Shown here: piece by piece, positions 52,072 to 61,581 of the stretch | Layout: each line of letters begins with the position of its first letter | Numbering within the stretch: position 1 is the first letter of the stretch | Source: an uncultured Prevotellaceae bacterium | GTDB taxonomy: Bacteria > Bacteroidota > Bacteroidia > Bacteroidales > Bacteroidaceae | Assembly (NCBI GenBank): GCA_900318815.1 | Contig: ONMA01000001.1 | Coordinates: 300,210-364,209, forward strand | Length of the DNA: 64,000 nucleotides | Reading direction: 5' to 3' | Translations under genes and position numbers: made by a program | The notes under the pieces: generated by a model | The model's database searches: none | What the model saw: only the letters and a program-made list of their open reading frames with translations | Told to the model about the DNA's origin: nothing

Positions 52072-53109
52072 ATGAAAGAGCAAGATAAAATGACCATCGA
52101 CTTTGCGGAGATATTCCGTAAGCTTTGGCCGCACAGAAAACGTTATTACTATGTGATGCCAGCCACGCTTGTCATCACCTATCTACTCATGGTGTGCATC
52201 CCCCGCTACTACAAATGTGCGGTGAGCCTTGCACCCGAGACGAACAGTTCGCCGCTGTCAGGCTCCTTGGGGTCGATAGCCTCCTCCTTCGGGCTGGGCG
52301 GGCTGGCCAAGATGAGTTCCGACGATGCCATCAACGCCGATATTTACCCCAACGTGATAGCCTCGAAGGATTTCATTGCAGAGCTGATGACCGTAGAGGT
52401 GACCAACAAAAAGGGCGACGTGAAATGCAACTACTACACCTACCTGCGCGACAAGCAGAAGTCGGCGTGGTGGGATGAGCTGAAGTCGAAAATAGCAGAG
52501 CTGATAAAACCCACCCCGGCAGACAATTATCAGGGCGAGGAAAAACTGTCGGTATTCAACCTGACCAAGCGGCAGAACAACCTGTTTAATGCCGTGCAAG
52601 GCAACATCACCTGCTACGTGGACAAAAAGACCAATGTAGTGACCATCACCGTGAAAGACCAGGATCCGCTGGTCTGCGCCACGATGGCCAATGCCACCTG
52701 CGAGAAACTGCAAGCGTTCATCGTGAAATACCGAACCAACAAAGCGCGCATAGATTATGAATACTACAAGAATCTATGTGAAGAGAGTGAGGCCGAGTAC
52801 GAAAAAGCCCTCAAACAGTATGCTACCGTATCAGATGCCTACACCAATTCTGTACTGATGACCTACAAGGCCAAAATAGAGCGACTTGAAAACGACGTGC
52901 AGACAAAATACACCATCTACAACGCCATGAACACACAGATGCAGGCAGCCAGGGCAAAACTGCAGGAGGCCACACCGGCCTTCACTGTGATAGAAAGTGC
53001 CTCGGTGCCCATTAAGCCTGCGGGACCTATGCGGATGATCATGTCGATTGTCATGATGATCCTGTCGTTCTTCGTTCTTTCTGGTTGGCTGTTGGTGAAG
53101 GAGAAATAG
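52072..53109 (+). CDS. Wzz-type chain-length determinant protein
   Basis: The 345-residue protein (ATG 52072; a TTG two codons upstream is not preferred) has a first membrane segment at about 25-45, a long periplasmic region with coiled coil (about 225-290) and a second membrane segment near the C-terminus (MRMIMSIVMMILSFFVLSGW), preceded by the proline-rich SVPIKPAGPMR motif of the Wzz family. It sets polymer length with the polymerase. No tyrosine-kinase domain is attached. Confidence 0.9.
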   Translation: MKEQDKMTIDFAEIFRKLWPHRKRYYYVMPATLVITYLLMVCIPRYYKCAVSLAPETNSSPLSGSLGSIASSFGLGGLAKMSSDDAINADIYPNVIASKDFIAELMTVEVTNKKGDVKCNYYTYLRDKQKSAWWDELKSKIAELIKPTPADNYQGEEKLSVFNLTKRQNNLFNAVQGNITCYVDKKTNVVTITVKDQDPLVCATMANATCEKLQAFIVKYRTNKARIDYEYYKNLCEESEAEYEKALKQYATVSDAYTNSVLMTYKAKIERLENDVQTKYTIYNAMNTQMQAARAKLQEATPAFTVIESASVPIKPAGPMRMIMSIVMMILSFFVLSGWLLVKEK

Positions 53110-53110
53110 T

Positions 53111-54178
53111 ATGGTCATATCCTTGGCATTGCTTTTCACCGTTTGTATGGTCTCGTCTTTTTTCGAAGAACGGCTTCGAGAGAGAGACAAGGTGGTGCTA
53201 TATGCCATTTTCGGAGTGGCCATGATTTTTATTGCTGGATTGCGCCAGGTGGGTTCCGCTCCCGATTCCTTGGAATATGAAATGATGTATTACGGTAATG
53301 AGAATGCCCTCATAGCAGCCACTACCGAGCCGTCGTTCCTTTTTCTTGCCGCCATCCTCCAATCTTTTAAGTTAGGAGTGAATGCGCTATTCCTGATTTA
53401 CGCCATGATTTCCGTAGCCATCCATCTGCCCCTGTTCTGGAAGATGTCGCGAATGCCGCTGCTGACGCTTACCATCTATATCTCCTACTATTTCATGATG
53501 CACGAGATGGTACAGATGCGTGCAGGCGTAGCGGCAGGCTTTTTCCTTTGGGCCATGTATTTCTATGTGGAAAAGAAGAAAATGGCCACCTTAGGCTGTA
53601 TAGCCCTTGGAGCCTTCTTTCACTACTCAGCCATTGCCGGGTTGGCCCTGTTCTTTATGTCAGACAGTTTGCCCCGATGGCAGAAGATTATCCTTTATCT
53701 GATCATCCCCGTAGGACTAATCTTCTACTTCACCAATTTAGATTTATCGCTGTTGGTTCCCGAAAAGTTTGGAGGAGACAAGTTAGCCTATTACCGCGAG
53801 ATGAAAGAGATGGGCTTGGAGGATGAGTTAGCAGGTTGGCCGTTGCGCAACAACATGCTTATCTGGATTAATTTTGTGCTTTACACAGCCTGTATCTACT
53901 ATAGCGAGCAGCTAACCCGCTACTGCAAGTATGTGCCTATAGCCATCAAGGTGCAGGCCTTTGCCTTCTGTTTCCTGTTCTTTGCCCACGGAGTGAGTGC
54001 CGTGCTGGGCAACCGCATGAACGATTTCTTCTCCATTGCAAGCATCATCTTGTGGTCGGCCTCGGTGTATGCCTTCTATCCGCGAATCGTAGGCATAGCC
54101 ATCAGCAACTTCATCTCCTCCTTCCGGTTTGTAGCCAGTGTGGTGATGTATGCCCTTGCCTTATGGTTTTTCAAATAA
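53111..54178 (+). CDS. EpsG-like polysaccharide polymerase (Wzy-type)
   Basis: The 355-residue membrane protein has about ten hydrophobic segments. Family marks are AGLRQVGSAPDSLEYEMMYY, EPSFLFLAAIL and the MRAGVAAGFFLWAMYF and FFHYSAIAGLALFF stretches of the EpsG family. It would polymerise repeat units at the periplasmic face. It starts one base after the Wzz stop. Confidence 0.85.
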   Translation: MVISLALLFTVCMVSSFFEERLRERDKVVLYAIFGVAMIFIAGLRQVGSAPDSLEYEMMYYGNENALIAATTEPSFLFLAAILQSFKLGVNALFLIYAMISVAIHLPLFWKMSRMPLLTLTIYISYYFMMHEMVQMRAGVAAGFFLWAMYFYVEKKKMATLGCIALGAFFHYSAIAGLALFFMSDSLPRWQKIILYLIIPVGLIFYFTNLDLSLLVPEKFGGDKLAYYREMKEMGLEDELAGWPLRNNMLIWINFVLYTACIYYSEQLTRYCKYVPIAIKVQAFAFCFLFFAHGVSAVLGNRMNDFFSIASIILWSASVYAFYPRIVGIAISNFISSFRFVASVVMYALALWFFK

Positions 54179-54189
54179 AAGAATGAATT

Positions 54190-55521
54190 ATGGTAAGAAA
54201 TATCAGTCAACGCAGTCTGCTCATCGTCAAGAACATCATCGCGTCGTTCTTTGTGAAGGGCTGGTCGGCCGTCATCGTCCTACTGATGGTTCCGCTGACG
54301 CTGAAGATGCTGGGAGCCTATAGCAACGGCGTATGGCTCACCATCAGCGGCATCCTGATCTGGATAGACTTCATGGATATTGGCTTAGGGAACGGATTGC
54401 GAAATACCGTAGCAGAATACGTGGCCCAGGGCGACGATAACAAGACCCGCATGGCTGTGTCTTCGGCATTCTTCATGCTGACGCTCATCATCATCCCGAT
54501 GCTGATGGTCTTCTGTCTGCTCATCCAGTTGCTCGACATGTATAGTATGCTGGGAATCAGCAGCACCATCGTACCACATTTGGACGGGATACTGACCTTT
54601 GCCATCATGATGACCAGTATCACTTTCATTCTTAAAGCCATTGGCAACCTCTATATGGGCCTGCAATTACCAGCCGTCAGCAACCTGATTATGAGCTTAG
54701 GGCAGACGCTTTCGCTGTTGCTCACCTTCTTGGTCTATATGCTGGGGTGCCGTTCGTTGATGTATGTGGTCATCATCAACACCCTGTCGCCGCTGCTGGT
54801 ATGGGGTGCCTTCTTCCCGTACACCTTCTACTATCGTTATCCTCAGTATCGTCCGTCCATCAAGTTCATCGACAAGTTGACCTCCAAGAAACTGTGTAGT
54901 CAGGGCATCAAGTTTTTTGTCCTGCAGATATTCAGCGTGGTATTGTTTGCCTCGGTCAATGTAATCATCAGCAAACTGTTCTCGCCCTCAGAAGTGACGC
55001 CCTATCAGATAGCCTACAGGTATTTCAGCCTTGTACTGGTGCTCTTCAACATCATTGCCCTCCCATTCTGGAATGCCACTACCGATGCTTATAGCCGTGG
55101 CGACCTGTTCTGGATCAAGAACTCTTCGCGAAAACTGGACCTCGTGGTGGGCTTGTCGTTCTTGGCGTTGGTGATGATGGTGCTTGTTTCCGGTTTGGCC
55201 TACTCCCTATGGATAGGCAATGAGGTGACTATCCCGATAGGATTGTCGGTGGCAATGGCAGCCTATATCTTCGTCTTGATAGTGAGCCTGCGCTATTCCT
55301 ATTTCCTGAATGGCGTCAATGAGCTGGGAATACAACTCGTGTTTACGATATTGGCAACCGTGGCTTTCGTCCCGTTGTCGTGGTATGCTGGCAGTACGTT
55401 CAGGGATGTCACGGCCATCGTATGGGTGATGTGCCTCATCAATGTGCCGGGAATGTTGGCTAACGCCTGGAAGTTTTATCAAATATTCTACAGGAACAAG
55501 AGAGATGACCATAAGATGTAA
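54190..55521 (+). CDS. Polysaccharide flippase (Wzx/MOP-like)
   Basis: The 443-residue protein has about 12 hydrophobic segments. Its start (NIIASFFVKGWSAVIVLLMV, TLKMLGAYSNGVWLTISGI, IGLGNGLRNTVAEY) is typical of MOP-superfamily flippases. It would move lipid-linked repeat units across the inner membrane for EpsG. The next gene begins 17 bases before its stop. Confidence 0.88.
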   Translation: MVRNISQRSLLIVKNIIASFFVKGWSAVIVLLMVPLTLKMLGAYSNGVWLTISGILIWIDFMDIGLGNGLRNTVAEYVAQGDDNKTRMAVSSAFFMLTLIIIPMLMVFCLLIQLLDMYSMLGISSTIVPHLDGILTFAIMMTSITFILKAIGNLYMGLQLPAVSNLIMSLGQTLSLLLTFLVYMLGCRSLMYVVIINTLSPLLVWGAFFPYTFYYRYPQYRPSIKFIDKLTSKKLCSQGIKFFVLQIFSVVLFASVNVIISKLFSPSEVTPYQIAYRYFSLVLVLFNIIALPFWNATTDAYSRGDLFWIKNSSRKLDLVVGLSFLALVMMVLVSGLAYSLWIGNEVTIPIGLSVAMAAYIFVLIVSLRYSYFLNGVNELGIQLVFTILATVAFVPLSWYAGSTFRDVTAIVWVMCLINVPGMLANAWKFYQIFYRNKRDDHKM

Positions 55522-56362
55522 CGCAACAATTGCCATACTCATGGCTACCTACAACGGGGCGAAGTACCTGGGCTGTCAGTTGGACTCTCTGCTCGCACAG
55601 ACCAGTCAGGACTGGCATCTCTATATTCACGATGATGGCTCGACCGACCATACGCACGCCATCATCAGTAAATACATGGAGAAACACCCCGATAGAATCA
55701 CCCTGTTGGACTACCCCCGTCAGGGAGGGGCATGCAGGAACTTCCTCAGCATGCTGGAAAGGGTAGAGGCCGACTATTATATGTTCTGTGACCAGGACGA
55801 CGAGTGGCTTCCTGAGAAGATAGAACTGTCGCTACAGGAAATGACGGCCAGAGAAAAGGAAACACCCGGGGTGGGCATCGTTGTCTGTTCCGACTTGACC
55901 GTAGTGGATGAAGCGATGAAGGTCATCAACCGCTCCATGTGGGACTATCTCAGCATCTATCCGCAGTACATCAAGAACTTCCGCGACAGCGGTGCCTCGG
56001 CCATTGTCACGGGATGTACCATGTTTTTCAACCACCAGTCCAAGAACGATTGCCGCCCCTTCTCGCCCGTAGTCATGATGCACGACTGCTGGCTGTGCCT
56101 ATGTACGTTGCAACAGCACGGAAAGCTCTATGGCATACCCCGTCCACTTGTTCGCTATCGGCAGCATGGCAGCAACAGCATGGGCGTAGGCGTCAGTTCC
56201 TCACAGATCAACCTCTCTTACAGAATACGCCACTTCCGCGAGCTGTTCGAATATAATGTACGCTATTACCGAATGTTGGCTGCACTCGACTATGGATCCA
56301 TGTTCAAATACCTTGCGGCCAAGATTCGTTACAGACTGCGTATCAAGCAAGGCTATTATTAA
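55505..56362 (+). CDS. Glycosyltransferase family 2 (rhamnosyltransferase-like)
   Basis: The 285-residue protein (ATG 55505) has a GT-A fold start: IAILMATYNGAKYLGCQLDS, LYIHDDGSTDHT and the metal-binding-like FCDQDDEWLPEKI (about 95). The layout resembles family 2 rhamnosyl- and galactosyltransferases. Its sugar and acceptor are unknown. Confidence 0.87.
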   Translation: MTIRCNATIAILMATYNGAKYLGCQLDSLLAQTSQDWHLYIHDDGSTDHTHAIISKYMEKHPDRITLLDYPRQGGACRNFLSMLERVEADYYMFCDQDDEWLPEKIELSLQEMTAREKETPGVGIVVCSDLTVVDEAMKVINRSMWDYLSIYPQYIKNFRDSGASAIVTGCTMFFNHQSKNDCRPFSPVVMMHDCWLCLCTLQQHGKLYGIPRPLVRYRQHGSNSMGVGVSSSQINLSYRIRHFRELFEYNVRYYRMLAALDYGSMFKYLAAKIRYRLRIKQGYY

Positions 56363-56423
56363 CGACTATTCTCGCACCTCCGTACCCCCGTTCCTCCGAA
56401 TCATCTTTAACGATTACAAAAAT

Positions 56424-57380
56424 ATGAATCTGCTACTCACCTTCGACGATAAGTACACCCAGCACGCGGGAGTCACCATCTGCTCCTTTCTTGCCAACAA
56501 TCCCGGCAAGCACACCATACACGCCATTACCGACCATATAAGCGAGGATAATCAGGCGCTTCTCCGTAACATCTGTGCGGAGTCAGGAAGCACGCTGGCC
56601 TTCTATTACATAGATGCCAAGCTCACCAAGGATTTTCCCATTGGCGAAGGTACTATCAATCCCACGCTAAGCATTGCCACCTATTTCAGGCTTTTCATGA
56701 CCGATGTCCTGCCCGAGTCCATACAAAAGATTTTATATCTTGACTGTGACATCATTGTCGACGGCTCTCTTGAAAAGTTGTGGAACACGCCGTTTGAAGA
56801 CGGCAAGTGCATCGCGGCTTTGGAGGAGTTGCCGCTTCTGGCTTTTGATGGCTGCCGGCGCATGGGCTACCCCCCTTGCTATTCCTATTTCAACGCAGGT
56901 GTACTCCTTGTACATCTTGAAAGGCTGCGTACTGTCTATTCTGTAGAAAAGGCAAGTGATTTCATCAAGAAGCATAGTGCCAACATCAGGTATCACGACC
57001 AGGATGTGCTGAATGCCCTCCTGTTCGACAAGAAGCAGTTCATCCCCCTTCGATATAATGTCATGGACACTTGTCTGATTCGTGATGCCCTTATTCCCCT
57101 GCGCTATAAGATGCAGAGGATTGACATCTGGCACCCCAAAGTCATACATTATACTGGCTTTTTCAAGCCCTGGGATAAGGAGAGCCGGAATCCCTTCGAC
57201 TATAAATATTATGAATATCTCAAGCTTACCCCGTGGAAAAACTATCGCCCTCAAAGCAAGTTTACGAGTTTCGTGCCCAAAGTGGTGTCCCGCCTGAAGC
57301 ACTGGACTAAGCTCTTGCTCGACTTCCTTCATATCCGTAAATACCGCTATATCTCCATTCCTCATAAACAATTCGTTTAG
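56424..57380 (+). CDS. Glycosyltransferase family 8
   Basis: The 318-residue protein (start MNLLLTFDDKYTQHAGVTI) has the GT8 pattern: KILYLDCDIIVDGSLEKLW (DxD at about 107), YFNAGVLLVHLERLR, and HYTGFFKPWDKES near the end. GT8 enzymes are retaining transferases that move galactose or glucose. It lies 61 bases after the GT2 gene. Confidence 0.9.
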   Translation: MNLLLTFDDKYTQHAGVTICSFLANNPGKHTIHAITDHISEDNQALLRNICAESGSTLAFYYIDAKLTKDFPIGEGTINPTLSIATYFRLFMTDVLPESIQKILYLDCDIIVDGSLEKLWNTPFEDGKCIAALEELPLLAFDGCRRMGYPPCYSYFNAGVLLVHLERLRTVYSVEKASDFIKKHSANIRYHDQDVLNALLFDKKQFIPLRYNVMDTCLIRDALIPLRYKMQRIDIWHPKVIHYTGFFKPWDKESRNPFDYKYYEYLKLTPWKNYRPQSKFTSFVPKVVSRLKHWTKLLLDFLHIRKYRYISIPHKQFV

Positions 57381-57414
57381 TAACCGTTTGTAAATAACAT
57401 GGTACAATTATATC

Positions 57415-57495
57415 CACCACAGAGACGCAGAGAACACAGAGATGATGATGTCATGCAACAGAAAAAAACTCTGTGGACTCTGTGCCTCTGTGGTG
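57415..57495. repeat. 27-bp inverted repeat (CACAGAG type)
   Basis: The arm at 57415-57441 (CACCACAGAGACGCAGAGAA...) and its near complement at 57469-57495 (...CTGTGCCTCTGTGGTG) enclose a 27-base loop. CACAGAGACxCAGAG palindromes are a recurrent intergenic repeat in many bacteria. It separates two polysaccharide-locus genes and may end or pause transcription. Confidence 0.8.
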
Positions 57496-57547
57496 AAAAA
57501 TTCGTGAATTCGTGAAATTCGTGGTCAAAAAAAAGTTATTCTGTCGT

Positions 57548-58735
57548 ATGAGTGCCGCTTGGTTCCATAAAGTCTTTCTCTCGCTGGTCTTTCTCTGCGT
57601 TGGTGCGTCCTACGTCTTGGCAGAAGAGGAGATGCCCATTATTGCGTATATGGGCGTACCCTACGACAAGACCACCGAAGAGAACTTCAAACGTTTCAGC
57701 GAGTGCGGGTTTAATGTTAGCCTGTACATCTATCCTAACATCAGTCAGATGATCAAGGCATGTGACATTGCCCACAAATACGGCGCGAAAATTCTTGGTC
57801 ATTGCGAGGACACCCATACGCATCCTAAGAATGCCGCCGCTATCTTGAAGAACGTTCCCGGTTTTTTCGGGTATGTGTTGCAGGACGAACCGACGGCTGA
57901 TGAAATTGCACCATTACAAAAAGAGATGGCGCAACTGGAAAAGACAGACGACCGTCATTGCTTCTACATCAACTTGCACCCCTATTACGATGCAGGAACC
58001 CTGCGACACCTCAAGACGCGCACTTACGAGGAGTATCTCGACATTGCTTCATCGACCTCGTGCCGACAGATCTCCTTCGACTACTACCCTGTGACGAAGG
58101 ACGGACTGCGCGATGGCTGGTATCATAACTTAGAGACGATACGCCGTCAAAGCCTGAAGACAGGAAAGCCTTTCTGGGGATTTGTACTCTCCGTGCCCCA
58201 TTATGTCTATCCGCAGCCAACGATGGGGTCGTTGCGACTACAGGTCTACTCCAATCTGGCCTATGGTGCGCAGGCCATACAATATTTCACTTATTGGACT
58301 CCTGAGCCAGAGGGAGTTTATGACTATCACGACGGCCCCGTTGATGCCAATGGCCAGAAAACCAAAACATACGGGTTAGTGCAGCAAATGAACCGCGAAC
58401 TCAGACAGGTCTCCAAGTTGTTCTTCGGAGCCAAGGTGACTTCTGTATGCCATATTGGAAAAATTGCCAACGGCACCAAGAAACTCTCGACTGCCCCCGT
58501 TAACCTCCGTTCGCTGAAAGTAGTGAGCCGTCGGGGGGCTGTCATTTCCACATTCGAAAAGTCTGGGCATCGATATGTGGGTATTGTCAATAAAGACTAT
58601 CAGCATGACATGCAATTACAGGTAAAAGTGAAGAACGACATACCACGCCGAATGACTAAATCATTACAAGAAGAGCGGGTAAAACCGTCATATACCATTG
58701 GCGCAGGAGATATACTAATCATTCGACTAACATGA
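57548..58735 (+). CDS. Secreted glycoside-hydrolase-like protein
   Basis: The 395-residue protein (ATG 57548, signal peptide VFLSLVFLCVGASYVLA) resembles TIM-barrel glycosidases: EEMPIIAYMGVPYDKTTEEN, GFFGYVLQDEPTADEI with an Asp-Glu pair at about 115, RQISFDYYPV, GKPFWGFVLSVPH and AIQYFTYWTPEP. No CAZy family is assigned from reading. Within a capsule locus it could trim or release the polymer. Base use does not differ obviously from its neighbours. Confidence 0.7.
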   Translation: MSAAWFHKVFLSLVFLCVGASYVLAEEEMPIIAYMGVPYDKTTEENFKRFSECGFNVSLYIYPNISQMIKACDIAHKYGAKILGHCEDTHTHPKNAAAILKNVPGFFGYVLQDEPTADEIAPLQKEMAQLEKTDDRHCFYINLHPYYDAGTLRHLKTRTYEEYLDIASSTSCRQISFDYYPVTKDGLRDGWYHNLETIRRQSLKTGKPFWGFVLSVPHYVYPQPTMGSLRLQVYSNLAYGAQAIQYFTYWTPEPEGVYDYHDGPVDANGQKTKTYGLVQQMNRELRQVSKLFFGAKVTSVCHIGKIANGTKKLSTAPVNLRSLKVVSRRGAVISTFEKSGHRYVGIVNKDYQHDMQLQVKVKNDIPRRMTKSLQEERVKPSYTIGAGDILIIRLT

Positions 58736-58742
58736 GACAGCT

Positions 58743-59699
58743 ATGAGCAAAAGTATCTTATACATACGCGAGAACCTTAAAGGCGGAACCGACAACTATT
58801 GCAAGGCTCTGTACCACCTGTTCAAGGACGACAACGAGCTTTGCCCGCTTCCCGTTACCGACATACAGGCCATCCGCTCCCGCCTGTTCCATTATTATTA
58901 TCGTAATGATGAGCTGAAAGCAGCTATTCGAGAGGCTGATATCGTCCACATCAACGGATATACGGCCTTGGGATCTGTGCAGGCTATGCGTCTTGCTCAC
59001 CAGATGAACAAGCGCATTGTCTATACTGCCCACTGGCATCCCTTCCGCTGCCTGCGCCATCCTGTCCTGGGAGAGCTGTTCTTCCGTCTGGTCTTCCAGC
59101 CCATGATAAAAAGGTATGCAAACGTAGTGACCGCCATCAATCAGGAGGATTACCAGTTCTTCAGCTCTTTTCATCACCATGTTGTTCAGATACCCCACTG
59201 GTATCAGCCGCTCAGCATCCAGCCGGTGGCAAAGAAACCTGACATGATCCTGTTTGTTGGGCGTACCGACGATCCTGTCAAGGGAATCGAACACTTGTAT
59301 CAATTGCCTGAAGGCCAGTATGAGGTGCATTGCGTAGGCAAGGGGAACGTGGCCCGAAAGGACTTTCACCAGCATATCGGCATATCCGATGCCGAGCTGG
59401 CAAGGCTCTACGCCGAGGCCTCGTTAGTGGTGGTTCCCTCCAAGTACGAAGCCTTTTCCTACGCCGCCTTGGAGGCCATGAGCTATGGCACGCCCGTCCT
59501 CATGTCCGAGCGGGTTCGTATTGCCGACTATCTGCAAGGCATCAAGGGCTACCAGCTGTTTCGCTACGGCGACATGCACGACTTCCTGACCAAACTCCCC
59601 CAGACCATCGGCTCCGTCGTAGACTCCGACAAAGTCCGCCAAATCTTTAATCCCGCAACCATCCGCCACCGCTATCGCTCCCTCTATCTTAATATCTGA
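58743..59699 (+). CDS. Glycosyltransferase family 4
   Basis: The 318-residue protein is a GT-B enzyme: IVHINGYTALGSVQAMRLAH in the first half, ILFVGRTDDPVKGIEHLYQL, and the donor-binding motif VPSKYEAFSYAALEAMSYG (EX7E-type, about 235-250). It transfers a sugar from a nucleotide donor. Its sugar is unknown. Confidence 0.9.
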   Translation: MSKSILYIRENLKGGTDNYCKALYHLFKDDNELCPLPVTDIQAIRSRLFHYYYRNDELKAAIREADIVHINGYTALGSVQAMRLAHQMNKRIVYTAHWHPFRCLRHPVLGELFFRLVFQPMIKRYANVVTAINQEDYQFFSSFHHHVVQIPHWYQPLSIQPVAKKPDMILFVGRTDDPVKGIEHLYQLPEGQYEVHCVGKGNVARKDFHQHIGISDAELARLYAEASLVVVPSKYEAFSYAALEAMSYGTPVLMSERVRIADYLQGIKGYQLFRYGDMHDFLTKLPQTIGSVVDSDKVRQIFNPATIRHRYRSLYLNI

Positions 59700-59813
59700 C
59701 TATCCGCATGGTAATTAGTTAAATTAGTGCGCTCGACCGAAGGGAAATCCTGAAATCCTATCATCCTTAGAATAAAAAGTTCCCTCCTTAGCGAGAATGT
59801 CGGAAAATTTTTG

Positions 59814-59821
59814 TACCTTTG
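59814..59821 (+). promoter_or_regulatory. Promoter -7 box of the second GT2 gene
   Basis: TACCTTTG ends six bases before the ATG at 59827, so transcription would start at or next to the start codon. Confidence 0.6.
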
Positions 59822-59826
59822 CAGCC

Positions 59827-60654
59827 ATGAATGAATTTTCGCTTCTTATCTCAGTATATAGCAAAGAAAATGCCGGACACCTGAAAACCTGTTTCGACAG
59901 CATCTTTCAGCAGACTCTCCAGCCCACGGAGATTGTCCTCGTGGAAGACGGGCCGCTTTCACCTGAACTCTATCGTACTATTGCTGAAGAGGAGAAGCGA
60001 TTCCCATGTTTTAAGCGAGTCAAGTTAGAGACCAACCAAGGGCTGGGCACCGCGTTGAACTGTGGCATGCAAGCCTGTACCTACGACCTCATAGCCCGCA
60101 TGGATACCGACGACATCTGCTTGCCCCATCGGTTTGAGGTACAGACAGCCTACTTCCAGTCGCATCCGGAGGTAGATGTGCTCGGAGCATGGATTACGGA
60201 GTTCGACGACGTTCCGACCAATGTCGTCTCTGTGCGTAGCCTGCCGGAGGAGCACGACGATATTTTCCGGTTCGGCAAAAAGCGCAACCCCATCAACCAC
60301 CCGGTGGTGATGTTCCGCAAGCAGGCCGTCCTGAAGGCGGGCGGCTATCAGCCATGTATGCTCTTTGAGGACTACTACCTATGGGCCCGGATGCTCACCC
60401 AAGGCTTCCACTTCCACAATCTCCAGCAGTCGCTCCTGTTGTTCCGTCGGTCGCCGGCCATGTTTCAGCGGCGGGGTGGGGTGGCCTACGCCCATTACGA
60501 GCTGCAGTTCTTCAAGAAACTGCATAAGTTAGGGTATATCAGCACCTTCAATCTTGTCATTAATCTTATGCAGCGCTACATTGTCAGAATGTTGCCCAAC
60601 AGGTTGCGCAGCCTCGTCTATCGCCATCTGCTAAGGTCTGTTCCGCAGAAATAG
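59827..60654 (+). CDS. Glycosyltransferase family 2
   Basis: The 275-residue protein (MNEFSLLISVYSKENAGHL) has IVLVEDGPLSPEL, QGLGTALNCGMQACTYDLIARMDTDDICLP (DxD at about 95) and the FEDYYLWARML segment. It resembles galactosyl- or glucosyltransferases of polysaccharide loci. It has its own promoter, so it may be expressed apart from the genes upstream. Confidence 0.9.
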   Translation: MNEFSLLISVYSKENAGHLKTCFDSIFQQTLQPTEIVLVEDGPLSPELYRTIAEEEKRFPCFKRVKLETNQGLGTALNCGMQACTYDLIARMDTDDICLPHRFEVQTAYFQSHPEVDVLGAWITEFDDVPTNVVSVRSLPEEHDDIFRFGKKRNPINHPVVMFRKQAVLKAGGYQPCMLFEDYYLWARMLTQGFHFHNLQQSLLLFRRSPAMFQRRGGVAYAHYELQFFKKLHKLGYISTFNLVINLMQRYIVRMLPNRLRSLVYRHLLRSVPQK

Positions 60655-60745
60655 GTGTGGAAGATTTTTTTTTCGTCTTTTTTTTCTTATAGTATAATAT
60701 TACGTGCAAAAGCCCGTTAATATTATAAAAAGAAACAAACGATAT

Positions 60746-61375
60746 ATGACGAAACTTGAAAACGGATATGTTCTCGACGGCATGAACGAGATTGAGCGCA
60801 ATGTGAAGCGCATCATCGACTTCTTTGCCGCTGCTATTTCGCTGATTGTGTTTTCTCCCTTGTTTCTTGTTTGCTATCTTCTTGTGAAACGTGAGGATGG
60901 GGGACCCGCCATTTTCAAGCAGCAGCGCATAGGTCGTTTCGGGCGTCCGTTCTATATTTACAAGTTCCGCTCCATGCGTGTCGATGCCGAGAAGGACGGC
61001 CCCGCACTCTTCCAGCATGAGAATGAGACACGCATGACCAACATCGGGAAGTTCCTTCGAGAGCATCATCTTGACGAGTTGCCGCAACTGTGGAACGTGT
61101 TCAAGGGCGATATGGCCTTTATCGGTCCCCGCCCGGAACGAGAGTTCTACATCAAGCAGATCATTGAGCGCGATCCCCGTTACGTCTATCTCTATCAGAT
61201 ACGTCCCGGTGTCACCTCCTACGCCACCCTTTATAATGGCTACACAGATACGCTGGAGAAGATGCTGCGTCGATTGGAGCTGGACCTTTACTATCTCGAG
61301 AACCGCTCCTGGTGGTTCGACCTGAAGATTCTGTTCCTCACCTTTATCAACATCGTCTTCGGAAAGAAGTTCTAA
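60746..61375 (+). CDS. Initiating sugar transferase (WcaJ/WbaP-like, bacterial sugar transferase family)
   Basis: The 209-residue protein (ATG 60746; a GTG at 60704 would add 14 residues) has one N-terminal hydrophobic segment (RIIDFFAAAISLIVFSPLFL) and the catalytic part IFKQQRIGRFGRPFYIYKFR, REHHLDELPQLWNVFKGDMA and FIGPRPEREFY. It transfers a sugar phosphate to undecaprenyl phosphate and starts the repeat unit. It lacks the long multi-spanning N-terminus of WcaJ, so it is the short type. It closes the locus. Confidence 0.92.
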   Translation: MTKLENGYVLDGMNEIERNVKRIIDFFAAAISLIVFSPLFLVCYLLVKREDGGPAIFKQQRIGRFGRPFYIYKFRSMRVDAEKDGPALFQHENETRMTNIGKFLREHHLDELPQLWNVFKGDMAFIGPRPEREFYIKQIIERDPRYVYLYQIRPGVTSYATLYNGYTDTLEKMLRRLELDLYYLENRSWWFDLKILFLTFINIVFGKKF

Positions 61376-61395
61376 TGCAATCGTACATCTCGAAA

Positions 61396-61480
61396 ACAAC
61401 GGATTACACGGATTAAACGGATTTTTTAGTTGCTGAATATCAGTTTGACTTAAATCCGTTTAATCCGTGAAATCCGTTGT
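61396..61480. repeat. 29-bp inverted repeat (CGGATTAAACGGATT type)
   Basis: The arm at 61396-61424 (ACAACGGATTACACGGATTA...) and its near complement at 61452-61480 (...TAATCCGTGAAATCCGTTGT) flank a 27-base loop. This is a second, unrelated recurrent palindrome, 20 bases after the sugar transferase gene. Confidence 0.8.
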
Positions 61481-61562
61481 GGTTGATTACGTGAAGTCCG
61501 TAGTTTTCGGTTAATAGTTATTAAAATAGCGGGGCTTGCTTCGATGGCTGATAAAAATGTAG

Positions 61563-61570
61563 TACCTTTG
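61563..61570 (+). promoter_or_regulatory. mfd promoter -7 box
   Basis: TACCTTTG lies 11 bases before the mfd ATG, implying a very short leader. Confidence 0.6.
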
Positions 61571-61581
61571 CACCTTCACTT

